A DNA stretch of 63,096 nucleotides from Virgibacillus sp. MSJ-26 (GTDB taxonomy: Bacteria; Bacillota; Bacilli; Bacillales; Amphibacillaceae), in the NCBI RefSeq assembly GCF_018918075.1, contig NZ_JAHLPW010000019.1, forward strand, positions 1 to 63,096, in the 5' to 3' direction. This document shows positions 1 to 10,104 of the stretch, one piece after another. The notes beneath the pieces are model-generated. The model was not told where the DNA came from. It ran no database searches and was given only the letters and a program-made list of their open reading frames with translations. The first letter of the stretch is position 1. Each line of letters begins with the position of its first letter. Both the position numbers and the translations under genes were made by a program.

Positions 1-273
1 TATCGTCAATGTTCAGAAAAAAGTCGTTTGCCATTTATTTATTTAAGTGGTGGTGTGACGAACGAGCAATTTATCGATACGCTTCACTTCGCTAAAGAGG
101 CAGGGTCTAAGTTTAATGGCTGTCTGTGTGGACGGGCCATTTGGAAAGACGGTGTGCGCCCATTTGCTGAAGAAGGTCAAGAGGCTTATGTCAATTGGCT
201 AGAGACGACAGGCGTCAGCAATTTGGAAAATGTTCGTGAAGCCGTTCAAGAAACAGCTTCACCTTGGAAATAA
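1..273 (+). CDS. lacD: Tagatose-1,6-bisphosphate aldolase LacD-like, C-terminal part (5' end outside window)
   Basis: The frame is open from base 1 to a TAA at 271-273; the TTG at 28 is only an internal codon, so the gene begins before the window. The visible 90 residues match the end of class I LacD-type aldolases: the strand PFIYLSGGV, the FAKEAGSKFNGCLCGRA segment, and an ending on a short helix and SPWK. LacD cleaves tagatose-1,6-bisphosphate to dihydroxyacetone phosphate and glyceraldehyde-3-phosphate in the cytosol; related enzymes act on other ketose bisphosphates or sulfosugars, so the substrate is not certain. A hairpin about 100 bases downstream probably ends the transcript. The last 14 codons recur in degraded form at 19059-19100. 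Confidence 0.8.
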   Translation, partial: YRQCSEKSRLPFIYLSGGVTNEQFIDTLHFAKEAGSKFNGCLCGRAIWKDGVRPFAEEGQEAYVNWLETTGVSNLENVREAVQETASPWK

Positions 274-371
274 CAGACGTAAATAAAATTTATAATAATT
301 AAAAACACGTAGCATTCTTTTGATAGAAAGTAAGAGTTATTCCTTTTGTTAATCATATTAAACTCAAAATA

Positions 372-405
372 AACCTCACCCATGAAAGGGCGAGGTTCAT
401 TTTTA
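372..405 (+). terminator. Rho-independent terminator after lacD
   Basis: Arms AACCTCACCC (372-381) and GGGCGAGGTT (388-397) form a ten-pair stem with one mismatch and a six-base loop, followed by a T-rich tail. Confidence 0.7.
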
Positions 406-641
406 TATTTGGAGCGTCTCACAAATTAATGAGCTTGACTGTGCGGTCATGGAGGTTGCTGGTATCAATCTAGGAAATCCGAGAACACTTTCACTAGGAT
501 CTTGATGGGGTGGAAGTCAATGGAAAAAAACGAATCATTGATTTTAACCATGAATTAACTGATGTTATGATGATAGTTCAATGCACATCTTAATGGTTAT
601 GAGAACGATGTAAGATTAACTAAGAATAATAAGGTATCCAA

Positions 642-692
642 AACAACATGGTTCACACTTTACTTTGATGATGTGAGCCATGTTGTTTTTTG
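642..692 (+). terminator. Second hairpin with T-run
   Basis: A 15-base arm at 642-656 pairs with 673-687 with one G-U pair, then TTTTTT follows. It lies in a gene-free stretch, so it is either a backup terminator or the end of a lost gene. Confidence 0.65.
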
Positions 693-837
693 ACTCCACA
701 TCAGTTTGCTCTTTTATTTTTCTTACAGGGTTTTTAATGCGGTTGAAATTGATACATCCAATTTGCAGGACTTTACACTTAGTGATATTGCTTTGTGCTT
801 AAAGAACAAGGCTTAAAAAACAGTCAATTAGGTTCAT

Positions 838-854
838 TTCGACAAAATTCGATA
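838..854 (-). promoter_or_regulatory. Spo0A-type 0A boxes upstream of the S8 protease
   Basis: On the minus strand the site reads TATCGAA-TTT-TGTCGAA. The second half is a perfect 0A core (TGTCGAA) and the first has one mismatch; the cores are ten bases apart, one helical turn. It lies about 165 bases before the protease start. The same 15-base core recurs at 32645-32659. Spo0A boxes are known to control stationary-phase and exoprotein genes in Bacillaceae. Confidence 0.45.
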
Positions 855-1016
855 GAAATTAATGTTTTTTTGGTTAGAAGCAGTTATAATAAAATGAATT
901 TATAGAATGTTATAATATTTTAGAGTTTACTTTCATTTTAGTTTTGCTTTGGGGGGGTTAGTCGCGTAAAAATGTTCTTGGTGTAAGGAAAGTTAAATTT
1001 TTTAGGAGGAGAAAAC

Positions 1017-4000
1017 ATGAATAGACAAAGATATCATGTCCGATTGTTCAGTATCATCGCTTCATTCGTTATGTTGTTTTCAACATTAGGATCAGGGGTG
1101 GTGGTGGCTCAAACCGATGATAATCCAGTTTATCGAGCATTTAATGATACAGAAGCAACTACAAATGTGAAATTGAGCAATCGTTTGCTGGATGAATACT
1201 CAGAAGTAGATAAAGTTACTTTTTTGGTTAAATTTAAGGAACAAGCGGAAACGGAAAAAGTGGTTGAAAAAGCGAAAGAAAATGCTGAATCAGCCCGTTT
1301 GACTGCTCAAAAGGCTGAGCATTTACAGCGTTCCGCAGTTATATCTGAATTAAAAGCGACATCCTTGGATGCTCAACAAAATGTGCGCGAGTTTATTGAA
1401 AATGAAGAGGCGGCTGGTCATGCAGAAATATTACATTCGTATTTTATCGTAAATGGAATGGCGGTGACAGCTACAAAAGAGGTTGCGGAAAAGATTGCTT
1501 CATTTCCAGAAGTTGAGAAAGTTTTACCCAATGAGACAAGGCAATTGAATATTGGCTCGGATGTAGCAGTAGCCGAAACACTGAAGTCGCATTCAACTGA
1601 AGAAAATACAGCATGGAATGTTGACCAAATTTATGCACCGGAAGTGTGGGAGAAAGGGTTTGACGGCTCCGGTATCGTTGTTGCTAGTATTGATAGTGGT
1701 GTGCAATGGGATCATCCAGCATTAAAAGAAAACTATCGTGGCTATGATGCTGAAACAGGGGAAGTTGATCATGAATTTAGCTGGTTTGACTCTGCCACTG
1801 AAAAGACGGAGCCATATGATGATGTAGGTCATGGTACACATGTCACGGGAACAATGGTCGGTAATGAGCCTGATGGTTCAAATCAAATCGGGGTAGCTCC
1901 AGGTGCAAAATGGATTGCTGTTAAAGCATTTTCAGATGACGGTGGGAGCGATGCAGATATATTAGCAGCTGCAGAATGGATTTTAGCTCCGACAGATAAA
2001 GAAGGGAATTCACGGGTTGATCTTGCTCCAGATATTGTAAACAATTCATGGAGTGGTGGACCGGGACTTGATGAATGGTATCGGGATGTTGTAAAAGAGT
2101 GGCGTCATGCTGGTATTTTTCCTGCATTTGCAGCGGGAAATGTGGATATGTATAATCCAGGAGGTCCTGGCTCAATTGCTAATCCAGCGAACTATCCGGA
2201 ATCATTTGCAATTGGTGCAACAGATAAGGATAACTTGATTGGAGAGTTTTCACTACTAGGACCATCACCATATGATGAAATTAAACCGGATATTTCAGCT
2301 CCTGGTGTAAACATATATTCTTCTGTCCCAGGTGATAACTATGAGGATGGGTGGAATGGAACGTCGATGGCGAGTCCAGCTGTTTCAGCGACAGTAGCAT
2401 TGTTACAACAAGTCAATGCGAATCTATCTATTGAAGAAGCTGAAGATATTTTAATAGAAACAGCAACGCCTTTAACGGATGATGACTATACCGAGTCACC
2501 GAATAATGGATATGGTCACGGACTTGTTGATGCGCATCATGCATTTTTATCTATGACAGATGGCCTTGGAACTGTCGAAGGGAAAGTGGTTCGTAAAGGG
2601 GATGAGGCCCCGGTTAGTGGACAAGTTAACATCGTTGATGATGGGCGATCTGTTAAGACAGACCCTGAAGATGGATCATTTAAATTATCCCACGAAGCTG
2701 GAGAGTATACAGCAGAAGCTGAAGCTTATGGTTATCAATCGGAGGAACAATTGGTCACTGTTACAGAAGATGAGGTTACTCAGATTGACTTTACATTAGA
2801 AGAAATGTCTAAAAGCACGTTAAGTGGAACAGTTACAAATGAAATATCGGGTGAAGTTGTTGACAATATCTCATTAAGTCTTGTTGAAGATGCAAATATT
2901 AAACCTGTAGAAACAGACGAAAAAGGGAACTTCAAAATGACTGCTTATGATGGTACTTATACATTGAAGGTATCAGGCAGTGGCTATCATACAAAAGAAG
3001 TTGAAGTAACTTTCGAAGATGATCAGGAAATCAACATTACGCTAGATCCCTTCTTTACATATCCCGGGGAAGAGATAAGTTATGATAATGGAACTATGAC
3101 AAATGGGAGTATGTACTTTGCTGGTGGAGCCGGCTGGGCGGTTAAAATGTCGTTACCGGATGACAGGGATTCTGCTGTAGTAACGAAAGGGTTGTTTCAT
3201 TTTATAGATAAAGGTTTTTCCGATACAAGTGGAACGGATTTTGCTGTGGAAGTTTGGGATGCCTCTGGAGCAGATGGTCTACCAGGAAAAAAACTTGCTG
3301 GCCCTATTTCAGCTGATGCTAAATTTGATGAGTGGACCACTGTTGATTTAACCGAGCATCAAATTGAAGTTGATGGAGACTTTTATATGGTCTATGTGCA
3401 AATGATGGACTATCCAGTGGCTCCTGGGCTAGGTACAGATGATGGTAATCCCTACACACATCGAAGTTACCAATATTTGGATGGTAAGTTCTATCCTGCG
3501 TTTGAAGATGATGGAAATTATATGATTCGGTCGAAAGTGAGCTATGAGATAGAGTCACCTGTCATTACGTCACCAAAAGAAGGAGAAACTTTAAATGAAT
3601 CCACCATAACAGTTGAAGGGACTGCCTCACCAACGACAGAAATTACACTTATGAATAATAGAAAAACTAGTGGTGAAACAGAAGTGGATGACGATGGCCG
3701 ATTCCTGACGGAGATTGAGCTTACAGAAGGTGAAAATGAATTAACAGCAGTATCAAAGGTTGATGGTGAGACAGCAAGTAAATCGGAACCTGTTACTGTG
3801 ATATTGGATAATGACAATGATAAGTCAGAACTAACCATCGATAATCCTAAAGATGGCGATAAGATTAATGATGAAACAGTCACCGTTGAAGGAACCGTTA
3901 CCCCTGATAATCTTGATTATGTTGAAGTGAATGGACAAAAGGCAGATGTGTCGGAAGAAGGAGAATACTCTAAACGAGTGATGCTTGATAATGGTGAAAA

Positions 4001-4397
4001 TGAAATTAACGTATCAGCGATGTATCATGATGGCGATAAAATAGAAGAATCAGTCACTGTTCAAGTGAATTACAATGCTCCTGTTATTGAAAACTTGACT
4101 CCAAACGAGGATATATATCTTAAAACAGGGGAATCAATCAAATTTGAATTTGATAGTGAACCAGGATTAAGAGCTACATTCCAAATGCACATGCCATTAA
4201 CGAACACTTTCACAAGTTTTGCCCAAGCAACCGAATTCCCAATGATGGAAATGTCAGATGGTCATTATGTAGGTTACTGGACAGCACCAGAAAAAGCTTA
4301 CGCAGGAGGAGCGATTCTCGAAGTTAAAGTGATGGATAAGTTTAATAATGTGTCACGGGAAGAAGCGGAAGGTAAACTATTTATTAATACTGATTGA
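1017..4397 (+). CDS. Secreted S8 (subtilisin-like) serine protease, bacillopeptidase F type
   Basis: A secreted endoprotease of 1,126 residues. The start is set by TTTAGGAGGAG seven bases before ATG. A signal peptide (residues 1-31, ending VVVAQ) is followed by an inhibitor-I9-like propeptide (about 60-180) and the S8 domain (about 200-510). The catalytic triad is visible: Asp226 in SIDSGV, His272 in GHGTHV and Ser450 in GTSMASP. After it come two carboxypeptidase-regulatory-like beta domains (about 515-690) and several Ig-like modules. The layout matches Bpr/Vpr-type proteases. Unlike the other large secreted proteins of this window it has no C-terminal FIMAH-like domain. Its plausible role is to open glycoproteins for the glycosidases nearby. 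Substrate specificity cannot be read from sequence. Confidence 0.9.
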   Translation: MNRQRYHVRLFSIIASFVMLFSTLGSGVVVAQTDDNPVYRAFNDTEATTNVKLSNRLLDEYSEVDKVTFLVKFKEQAETEKVVEKAKENAESARLTAQKAEHLQRSAVISELKATSLDAQQNVREFIENEEAAGHAEILHSYFIVNGMAVTATKEVAEKIASFPEVEKVLPNETRQLNIGSDVAVAETLKSHSTEENTAWNVDQIYAPEVWEKGFDGSGIVVASIDSGVQWDHPALKENYRGYDAETGEVDHEFSWFDSATEKTEPYDDVGHGTHVTGTMVGNEPDGSNQIGVAPGAKWIAVKAFSDDGGSDADILAAAEWILAPTDKEGNSRVDLAPDIVNNSWSGGPGLDEWYRDVVKEWRHAGIFPAFAAGNVDMYNPGGPGSIANPANYPESFAIGATDKDNLIGEFSLLGPSPYDEIKPDISAPGVNIYSSVPGDNYEDGWNGTSMASPAVSATVALLQQVNANLSIEEAEDILIETATPLTDDDYTESPNNGYGHGLVDAHHAFLSMTDGLGTVEGKVVRKGDEAPVSGQVNIVDDGRSVKTDPEDGSFKLSHEAGEYTAEAEAYGYQSEEQLVTVTEDEVTQIDFTLEEMSKSTLSGTVTNEISGEVVDNISLSLVEDANIKPVETDEKGNFKMTAYDGTYTLKVSGSGYHTKEVEVTFEDDQEINITLDPFFTYPGEEISYDNGTMTNGSMYFAGGAGWAVKMSLPDDRDSAVVTKGLFHFIDKGFSDTSGTDFAVEVWDASGADGLPGKKLAGPISADAKFDEWTTVDLTEHQIEVDGDFYMVYVQMMDYPVAPGLGTDDGNPYTHRSYQYLDGKFYPAFEDDGNYMIRSKVSYEIESPVITSPKEGETLNESTITVEGTASPTTEITLMNNRKTSGETEVDDDGRFLTEIELTEGENELTAVSKVDGETASKSEPVTVILDNDNDKSELTIDNPKDGDKINDETVTVEGTVTPDNLDYVEVNGQKADVSEEGEYSKRVMLDNGENEINVSAMYHDGDKIEESVTVQVNYNAPVIENLTPNEDIYLKTGESIKFEFDSEPGLRATFQMHMPLTNTFTSFAQATEFPMMEMSDGHYVGYWTAPEKAYAGGAILEVKVMDKFNNVSREEAEGKLFINTD

Positions 4398-4870
4398 TAA
4401 TCATCGAATTGTATATAATCGGTAACGGGGTCACATCAGATTAGCCTTGAAAAAATGTCAGTTACATGAACAAATCGCAAGGAGTCAAATTTTGAAACTT
4501 GATTCCTTACGATATTTATTAGGTGAAGAAACATTTCGGTTGATTGCTGAGCTGATATTGATGGGAAAGGGAGGAAAAGGATCCATAGAGCCAACAGTTT
4601 GTTTGGAATAAATTATACAAAAGCAAATCTCTCATGAAAAATACGGACGAAGAAGATTTCCGATAATACATTGAAATTTTCTCAGCCTAGGATGCCTAAA
4701 AAAGCGAAAACGTGCTATTATCAGACGGAATAATCGATCCGCAGCAGATGATTAATGAGCATAAAATGTTTTCCTCATATGATTGGTGAAGTGCTAAACT
4801 TTAAATCTGGAATTCTTGTTGTAGAAAAAATACAATAGCCCAACCTTAGTGGGCGAAAGAAAATTAAACT

Positions 4871-4917
4871 AAAAAACACTAATGAAAAAACGATTGTTAT
4901 TTCATTAGTGTTTTTTT
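4871..4917. terminator. Strong terminator, A- and T-flanked
   Basis: A 16-pair perfect stem (4871-4886 with 4901-4916) with a 14-base loop, ending in seven T and starting in six A, so it could work in both directions. It isolates the protease from the operon starting at 5230. Confidence 0.85.
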
Positions 4918-5114
4918 CTGTTCGCTCACGAGCAGATTACTACATAAAGTTTAATTATGTGCAGATGAAAAGGTGTAGTTAAAAAGACTCGCTATAACTA
5001 TTATAAGAGGCTTTAGGTTTACGTTTTCCCAAACATATCACCATACTATTTTCCTAATTAACAAAAAAGTTAAATAATTAAGCAATATTAATAAAAAACT
5101 CAACAATATCCTTA

Positions 5115-5143
5115 TTGTGAAAGCGCTTTAAAAAATATATCTT
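5115..5143 (+). promoter_or_regulatory. Promoter with AAAGCGCTTT operator in the spacer
   Basis: TTGTGA (5115-5120), a 17-base spacer and TATCTT (5138-5143). The perfect palindrome AAAGCGCTTT (5120-5129) overlaps the -35 edge and spacer. TGAAAGCGCTTTAA differs from the 14-base CcpA cre consensus at one position; a LacI-family repressor is equally possible. The same arrangement occurs before the GH89 gene (14477-14505). Confidence 0.6.
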
Positions 5144-5229
5144 TAGGTTATATTCTAATAGTTGTTTAAAGGGAAACTAGAAAGGAGTGAAAATAAATCT
5201 ATCATTTTAAGCGAGAAGGAGGATAGATA

Positions 5230-6090
5230 ATGAGCAAAAAAAACATCGGTATTATTGTAGTTATTAGTATATCCTTAGTTACTCTTTATTTTATTAGTTT
5301 TAGCGATATTTCAACTAATGCAAAAGAAGACACATTAATGGATGAATTTGAGAATTTAAAGGGTGAGTCAATTGTAATTGAAGAAGATGAGTTTGACTTT
5401 TATTCACAAATTGTACGGAAAAAGATTAATGATCATTCAGATGAAGAAAAAGTAAAAAAGGAAACGAAAAAGTATATTCAAGATGTCTATACCCAATATT
5501 TAATCGCAAACTATTTAGACGTATCTAGCCCATACTCCTTTGAAAAGTTGAAAATCGACATGGAACAGGAGAATAATCAAAGAAAGATTAAGCAGGAAAA
5601 GGGAGAGAAATTTTATGGGGTGGTTGAGTTTGAATTGGAAGACTATATTCAATATACCTTAAGTAATCTTCAATTAGATATTGTTGACGCTTTGATTCAA
5701 CGAGCGGATGAATCACTTGTAAAAGAAGCAGAAGAGTATTTGGAAGCTAACCCTGAGCAATTTACCACAATAGAAGCCATTGAATATGAGATTAATAGAG
5801 AAGGAACATCAGAAAAGAAAACGATTACGAGACCAGAAATGTCAACATTGGAGAAGGTCGATTCAGCCCTGTTTCATGAGTTGTTCTATGGTGAAGAAGG
5901 CGCAGAATTCGAATTAGATGATAATGGGGAATCCATAGAAGGCAAAATTTTAACAAAAACGACAGATGAATATCACATGGAAGACTCAAAAAATCAAATT
6001 TTAAAGGTGTATATTACGAGAGATATTTATGATGAGCTTATTAAAAAAATAGGAAAACATAATCCAATTAAATTGGATATGTCATCTTAA
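5230..6090 (+). CDS. Membrane-anchored or secreted protein of unknown function, possibly foldase-like
   Basis: A 286-residue protein with RBS AAGGAGGATAG close to ATG. One hydrophobic helix (residues 5-24) acts as membrane anchor or signal peptide. The rest is charged and mostly alpha-helical, with a short beta-rich end. The helical segment QYTLSNLQLDIVDALIQ and its surroundings recall the SurA/PrsA N-terminal helix bundle, but I see no parvulin PPIase domain, so a foldase role is only a guess. It lies 29 bases upstream of the secreted beta-helix gene and shares its promoter, which suggests a role in export or folding of that protein. No motif gives an enzymatic function. Confidence 0.6.
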   Translation: MSKKNIGIIVVISISLVTLYFISFSDISTNAKEDTLMDEFENLKGESIVIEEDEFDFYSQIVRKKINDHSDEEKVKKETKKYIQDVYTQYLIANYLDVSSPYSFEKLKIDMEQENNQRKIKQEKGEKFYGVVEFELEDYIQYTLSNLQLDIVDALIQRADESLVKEAEEYLEANPEQFTTIEAIEYEINREGTSEKKTITRPEMSTLEKVDSALFHELFYGEEGAEFELDDNGESIEGKILTKTTDEYHMEDSKNQILKVYITRDIYDELIKKIGKHNPIKLDMSS

Positions 6091-6119
6091 ATAAATTTAA
6101 GAATGGAGATAGGTTAGCG

Positions 6120-9100
6120 ATGAAAAAAATGTGGAAAAACCAGCCAGTCATCTGGCTGATGTTAGTAGCTATGATTTTTCAGCTCTTCCCACAAATGATG
6201 GGGCTAGGATACGTTAATGCAGAAATACAGGATGAGGATGATATTGGTGAGAATTTAGTTATTTATCCGTCCTATGAAGAAGATGTTGATTTTGAACCGC
6301 ATGTAGGAGGACAAGCTAAAGTAGGAAATTGGTTTTATTACGGAGAAGGTGTTGAAAGAGTAAAGAATGAGCCTCATAGCGGAGATTATGCTGCTCGATT
6401 ATCTTCTACTAGTGATGCTTTAGAACAAGATATTCAAGATTTACAGGTGGGAGAAACATATAAACTTTCTGTCTGGGCTAAAAATACGAACCCTGACAAA
6501 ACTTCTGCTTATATTGTCTTGAAAAATTATGGTGGAAATGAAAAACAATTAAAAATTGATTCATCTGAATATGAACAATATGAAGCTCAATTTGTCTTTA
6601 CTGGCGATAAAGATGACATGCCCCGAATAGCGGCTTGGGTAGAAGAGAGCAGTGAGGGTGAGGTCTATGTCGACGATTGGGAGTTAGTTTCTGAAGGCAG
6701 TGACATTGCCGATTTAAACATTGAGAATGGATTAATTACTGTTGATTTTGATGAAAATTATCAAGGAAATATAACTAAGAATAATTTCCAAGCGACTTAC
6801 TCCAATTCTAGTGATTCGGGTAATGTCAAGGAATTACCTATTGTCTCTGAGTCTGTATCTGATAATACCTTGATGATGGAATATACGGCTTTTGAGAAAA
6901 AGCCAATTGAGCAAGAAATCACCGTTAATTTGCAATATATGCCTGATAATCAAAGTACAGCCATAAATTATAGTCTGGAATTTACAGTGGAATCTTCTGG
7001 TGAACCTTTGGTAGAAGCAAAAATAGAATCAATAGAAGCAGAAGATGGGCACATTACTATTACACTTGATGATAATCCAACAATTGCTCCAGTTGAAAAT
7101 GACTTCGCTTTTGAATATAAAGTCAATGATGGGCAATATGAATCCTATGATATTCAAGATTTTCAATATAATGAGAAAGAAAAAACCGTTGAATTCAATT
7201 TTACACCGGTAAGAGCGGGTGCCTATGAGCAAACCGTGACGGTAAAAGTAACTTATAATGATCATTTTGATACCACTGATTATGTATTAGAGGCACTGGA
7301 AACGGGTGAAGGTGTAGCTTATTATGTTGATGCAAAAAATGGCGATGATAATAATGATGGGACAAGTCCAGAATTAGCATGGAAAACGATTGAAAAAGTA
7401 AACGAAATTGAATTTGAACCAGGGGACCAAATCTTATTCCGAGCGGGAGAAGAATGGACTGGTGCATTGAAACCACAGGGTTCTGGTGTGAAAGATGCAC
7501 CGATTGTTATTGGTAGTTATGGCTCAGGTGATAAGCCAATATTAAAACCTGGAGAAGACTGGACGATTTCACACATGAATATTGCTAGTCAAGTTGTCTA
7601 TGATCCAGTCGTCAACAACGTCATCACTTTCTTTAATCAGGAATATTGGGAAGTAAGGGATCTGGAATTATATGATCCAACTTACGAAGAAAACGAACAA
7701 ACGTCTGTATATCGCCGAGGAATTAATATAAGTGCAGAGGATGCTGGTGATCTTAATTATTTCAACTTTGATAATTTAGAAATTCACGGGTTTAGAGGTC
7801 CGAATACGAACGAAGGAAAATCTTCTGGTGGGATAATTATGACTGTTACCACCCATTTAACCGATGAATCCAAACGCGTACCAACCGCCCTTCATGATAT
7901 AACAGTAACCAATAGTGAACTATATGACTTAGGACGTTCCGGAATAAACTTTGTCACCCCTTGGACGACAAGAGAAGGTGAAAAATGGAATGAGCATGAG
8001 GACTTTGGATATGCTGGTTTAGGATCATGGAAACCCAATGAAAATCTTACAGTCAGCAATAACATCATTCATGACATTGATGGCGATGGTGCCATTATTG
8101 ATAATGTTAGTAATGCGTTGGTTGACCATAATATCGTGTACAGAACAGGATTTAATAGCTGGTATGCTGTAGGTTTATTTAACTGGAATTCTGATGATGT
8201 AATATTTGAGTACAACGAGGTATATGATACAGTACCAGCCGATAGTCTACTAGCTGCTGGAGATGGTCAAGGGATAGAAATTGATGCATTGAATCAAGAT
8301 ACGTATGTTCAATATAATTACATGCATGATAATTCCGGTGGAACATTTATGTGGTGTAACACCCCTTCCTTACTCGGATTTAATGGGGTATTCCGTTACA
8401 ATATCAGCCAAAATGATGGAACGAGACACGGTGTATTTGACTGGAGACCAGGCCATAAAGGTAGCCAAGCCTATAATAATACAATCTATCACGAGGATAC
8501 TGGTGACACAGGGAAATTTATGGAAAATGGTGCTACTGGCATGAGTGATGCCGAAATCTTTAATAATATTTTTGTGAATAGAGGAGACATAGGGGACTTA
8601 GACTTTATTGAATCTGAGATAGATTGGGAGAGAAATATCTTTACTGGATATGATGAACTCCCAGAAAATGATGAATCTATAATAACCGATGATCCACTTT
8701 TTGTAGATGAAAATACTGGTGAAATTGGATGGGATACCGTAACTGGTTATAGCCTACAACCTGAATCGCCAGCGATTGATGCTGGTCTGGAAATCGACAA
8801 CAATGGTGGACAGGATTACTTTGGTACATTGCTAACAGATGGCAAACCGGACATCGGTGCTGTTGAATTTGTAAAGGAAGACGACGTTCCAGTAAAAAGT
8901 GTATCTGACCTAAAAACATTGGTTGAACAATACGAAGAATCCGGTGATATTTCAAATGACGATGCCGTCCACGCTTTGAAAATTCATTTAACAGCATTAG
9001 AGCAATTTGAAAAAATAGGTGCTAACGATAAAGTAGTTAAACACCTCAATGGGTTTAAAGATTTACTTGATCATCAAAAAGAAGTTGAAAAGATATCTGA

Positions 9101-9158
9101 TGAAGCCTATGACACTCTCACAAAAGGTGCAGATACGCTAATTGATAACATAGAGTAA
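6120..9158 (+). CDS. Secreted right-handed beta-helix protein with CBM and C-terminal FIMAH-like domain
   Basis: A 1,012-residue secreted protein; RBS GGAGA precedes the ATG. Order: signal peptide (1-34), a CBM4/9-like jelly-roll ending VYVDDWELV (about 45-195), two Ig/X2-like beta modules (about 200-400), a right-handed parallel beta-helix (about 405-880) that opens with the YYVDAKNGDD-type motif, and an 81-residue helical C-terminus (931-1012) shared with five other proteins here. The beta-helix has repeated N-N and D-N turns such as NNIIHDIDGDG. Such folds occur in polysaccharide lyases and several glycoside hydrolase families, so a glycan-active enzyme is likely, but neither family nor catalytic residues can be fixed. 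It is cotranscribed with the preceding gene. Confidence 0.75.
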   Translation: MKKMWKNQPVIWLMLVAMIFQLFPQMMGLGYVNAEIQDEDDIGENLVIYPSYEEDVDFEPHVGGQAKVGNWFYYGEGVERVKNEPHSGDYAARLSSTSDALEQDIQDLQVGETYKLSVWAKNTNPDKTSAYIVLKNYGGNEKQLKIDSSEYEQYEAQFVFTGDKDDMPRIAAWVEESSEGEVYVDDWELVSEGSDIADLNIENGLITVDFDENYQGNITKNNFQATYSNSSDSGNVKELPIVSESVSDNTLMMEYTAFEKKPIEQEITVNLQYMPDNQSTAINYSLEFTVESSGEPLVEAKIESIEAEDGHITITLDDNPTIAPVENDFAFEYKVNDGQYESYDIQDFQYNEKEKTVEFNFTPVRAGAYEQTVTVKVTYNDHFDTTDYVLEALETGEGVAYYVDAKNGDDNNDGTSPELAWKTIEKVNEIEFEPGDQILFRAGEEWTGALKPQGSGVKDAPIVIGSYGSGDKPILKPGEDWTISHMNIASQVVYDPVVNNVITFFNQEYWEVRDLELYDPTYEENEQTSVYRRGINISAEDAGDLNYFNFDNLEIHGFRGPNTNEGKSSGGIIMTVTTHLTDESKRVPTALHDITVTNSELYDLGRSGINFVTPWTTREGEKWNEHEDFGYAGLGSWKPNENLTVSNNIIHDIDGDGAIIDNVSNALVDHNIVYRTGFNSWYAVGLFNWNSDDVIFEYNEVYDTVPADSLLAAGDGQGIEIDALNQDTYVQYNYMHDNSGGTFMWCNTPSLLGFNGVFRYNISQNDGTRHGVFDWRPGHKGSQAYNNTIYHEDTGDTGKFMENGATGMSDAEIFNNIFVNRGDIGDLDFIESEIDWERNIFTGYDELPENDESIITDDPLFVDENTGEIGWDTVTGYSLQPESPAIDAGLEIDNNGGQDYFGTLLTDGKPDIGAVEFVKEDDVPVKSVSDLKTLVEQYEESGDISNDDAVHALKIHLTALEQFEKIGANDKVVKHLNGFKDLLDHQKEVEKISDEAYDTLTKGADTLIDNIE

Positions 9159-9573
9159 AGCTAATTTATCGCAGGTTAGTTGCTGCATGATCCGCCAATT
9201 TTAGAAATTGATAACAATATGACTAAGTGGGGGATCAGCAGCAAGTAATAATAGATAATCGTTCGTGCGACTAGGTCAATATAAACCAGTTATAGACATA
9301 ATTCTGAAGTTGTGTCTATAACTGGTTTTATTATGGGATTACAAGTTAAGGGTGACTTATTTTACTGGATGCGAAGAGTTTTTTCTTGTTCCTTTCTTTT
9401 CTCGGGCATTGTTGATTGTCTTTTTTATTTCATAAGAGTTAGAATCCTATTATGTTATAAATGATTGAGATAGTCTATAAGGACAGAGAACCAAGCCTTT
9501 TGTCCTGTCATTGATTAAAAGAATGTGATGTGTTATTTTAACTGAGATAATAGGAAATGGGGGAGTTCACAGG
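9159..9573. other. Gene-free stretch after the beta-helix gene
   Basis: Holds the terminator at 9283-9332 and the upstream region of the next lipoprotein; no other gene is supported. Confidence 0.5.
9283..9332 (+). terminator. Terminator after the beta-helix operon
   Basis: A perfect 16-pair stem (9283-9298 with 9313-9328) with a 14-base loop, followed by a TATTATGG tail; the stem itself ends in T residues. Confidence 0.75.
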
Positions 9574-10104
9574 ATGAGAAAAAAGTTTTTATTTTTATTT
9601 TGTACATTATTTCTGCTTGGTGTCATGGCGGGGTGTTCGGAAGATCCTAAGGAAGAATTGGAATCATATCAGAAAGACTTCGGGGAAAATGTGATAGAAC
9701 CTGTTCATGAAATTAATTTAGAATTAACGACAGCATTGAATAGCTTTAACGACGGTGATGCAAATGACGAAGAAGTTGTTTTATCTTTAAATGAAGATCT
9801 TTTAAATCTCATCGAAAAAAAACGAGAGTATCTTGCGGATATGAAAGAACCAGAGTCCGAGGCGGGGGAAGAATATTATGAAGCTTTAGTCAGCGGGGCG
9901 AATGCATTATTCGATTACTATGAAAAAAGTTCAGAATTAATAGAGGCTCTTGCAGACGGGACGACGAAGGAAATGACGGAAGCGGAAAAGGGTACGAGTG
10001 ATTTGGCTAGAGAACGAAAAGAAAAGGAAGATGTGATTAGGAAACTACAAGAGAAATTTGAAGAGGAATTTGAAGTTGAATTTGAACCAGGCAGAGTACT
10101 GTAA
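9574..10104 (+). CDS. Putative lipoprotein of unknown function
   Basis: A 176-residue protein. RBS GGGGGAG precedes the ATG. The signal peptide ends in lipobox LGVMAGC, so lipidation on Cys21 and location on the outer face of the membrane are expected. The remainder is acidic, almost all alpha-helical and rich in E and K, with a helical hairpin pattern similar to small four-helix-bundle lipoproteins. No family is recognised. It stands alone between terminators and remnants. Confidence 0.65.
   Translation: MRKKFLFLFCTLFLLGVMAGCSEDPKEELESYQKDFGENVIEPVHEINLELTTALNSFNDGDANDEEVVLSLNEDLLNLIEKKREYLADMKEPESEAGEEYYEALVSGANALFDYYEKSSELIEALADGTTKEMTEAEKGTSDLARERKEKEDVIRKLQEKFEEEFEVEFEPGRVL

Larger units (their letters stand above)
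274..1016. other. Gene-free stretch between lacD and the S8 protease
   Basis: Apart from two terminator hairpins and a Spo0A-type box pair, no convincing reading frame is seen. Bases 410-640 look like decayed sequence with no recognisable product. Part of 361-460 resembles the region after the lacD remnant at 19141-19240. Confidence 0.5.
4398..5229. other. Gene-free stretch after the protease
   Basis: Bases 4398-4860 carry no supported gene and look like decayed coding sequence. A strong hairpin (4871-4917) and the promoter-operator for the next gene (5115-5143) are the only clear elements. Confidence 0.5.
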
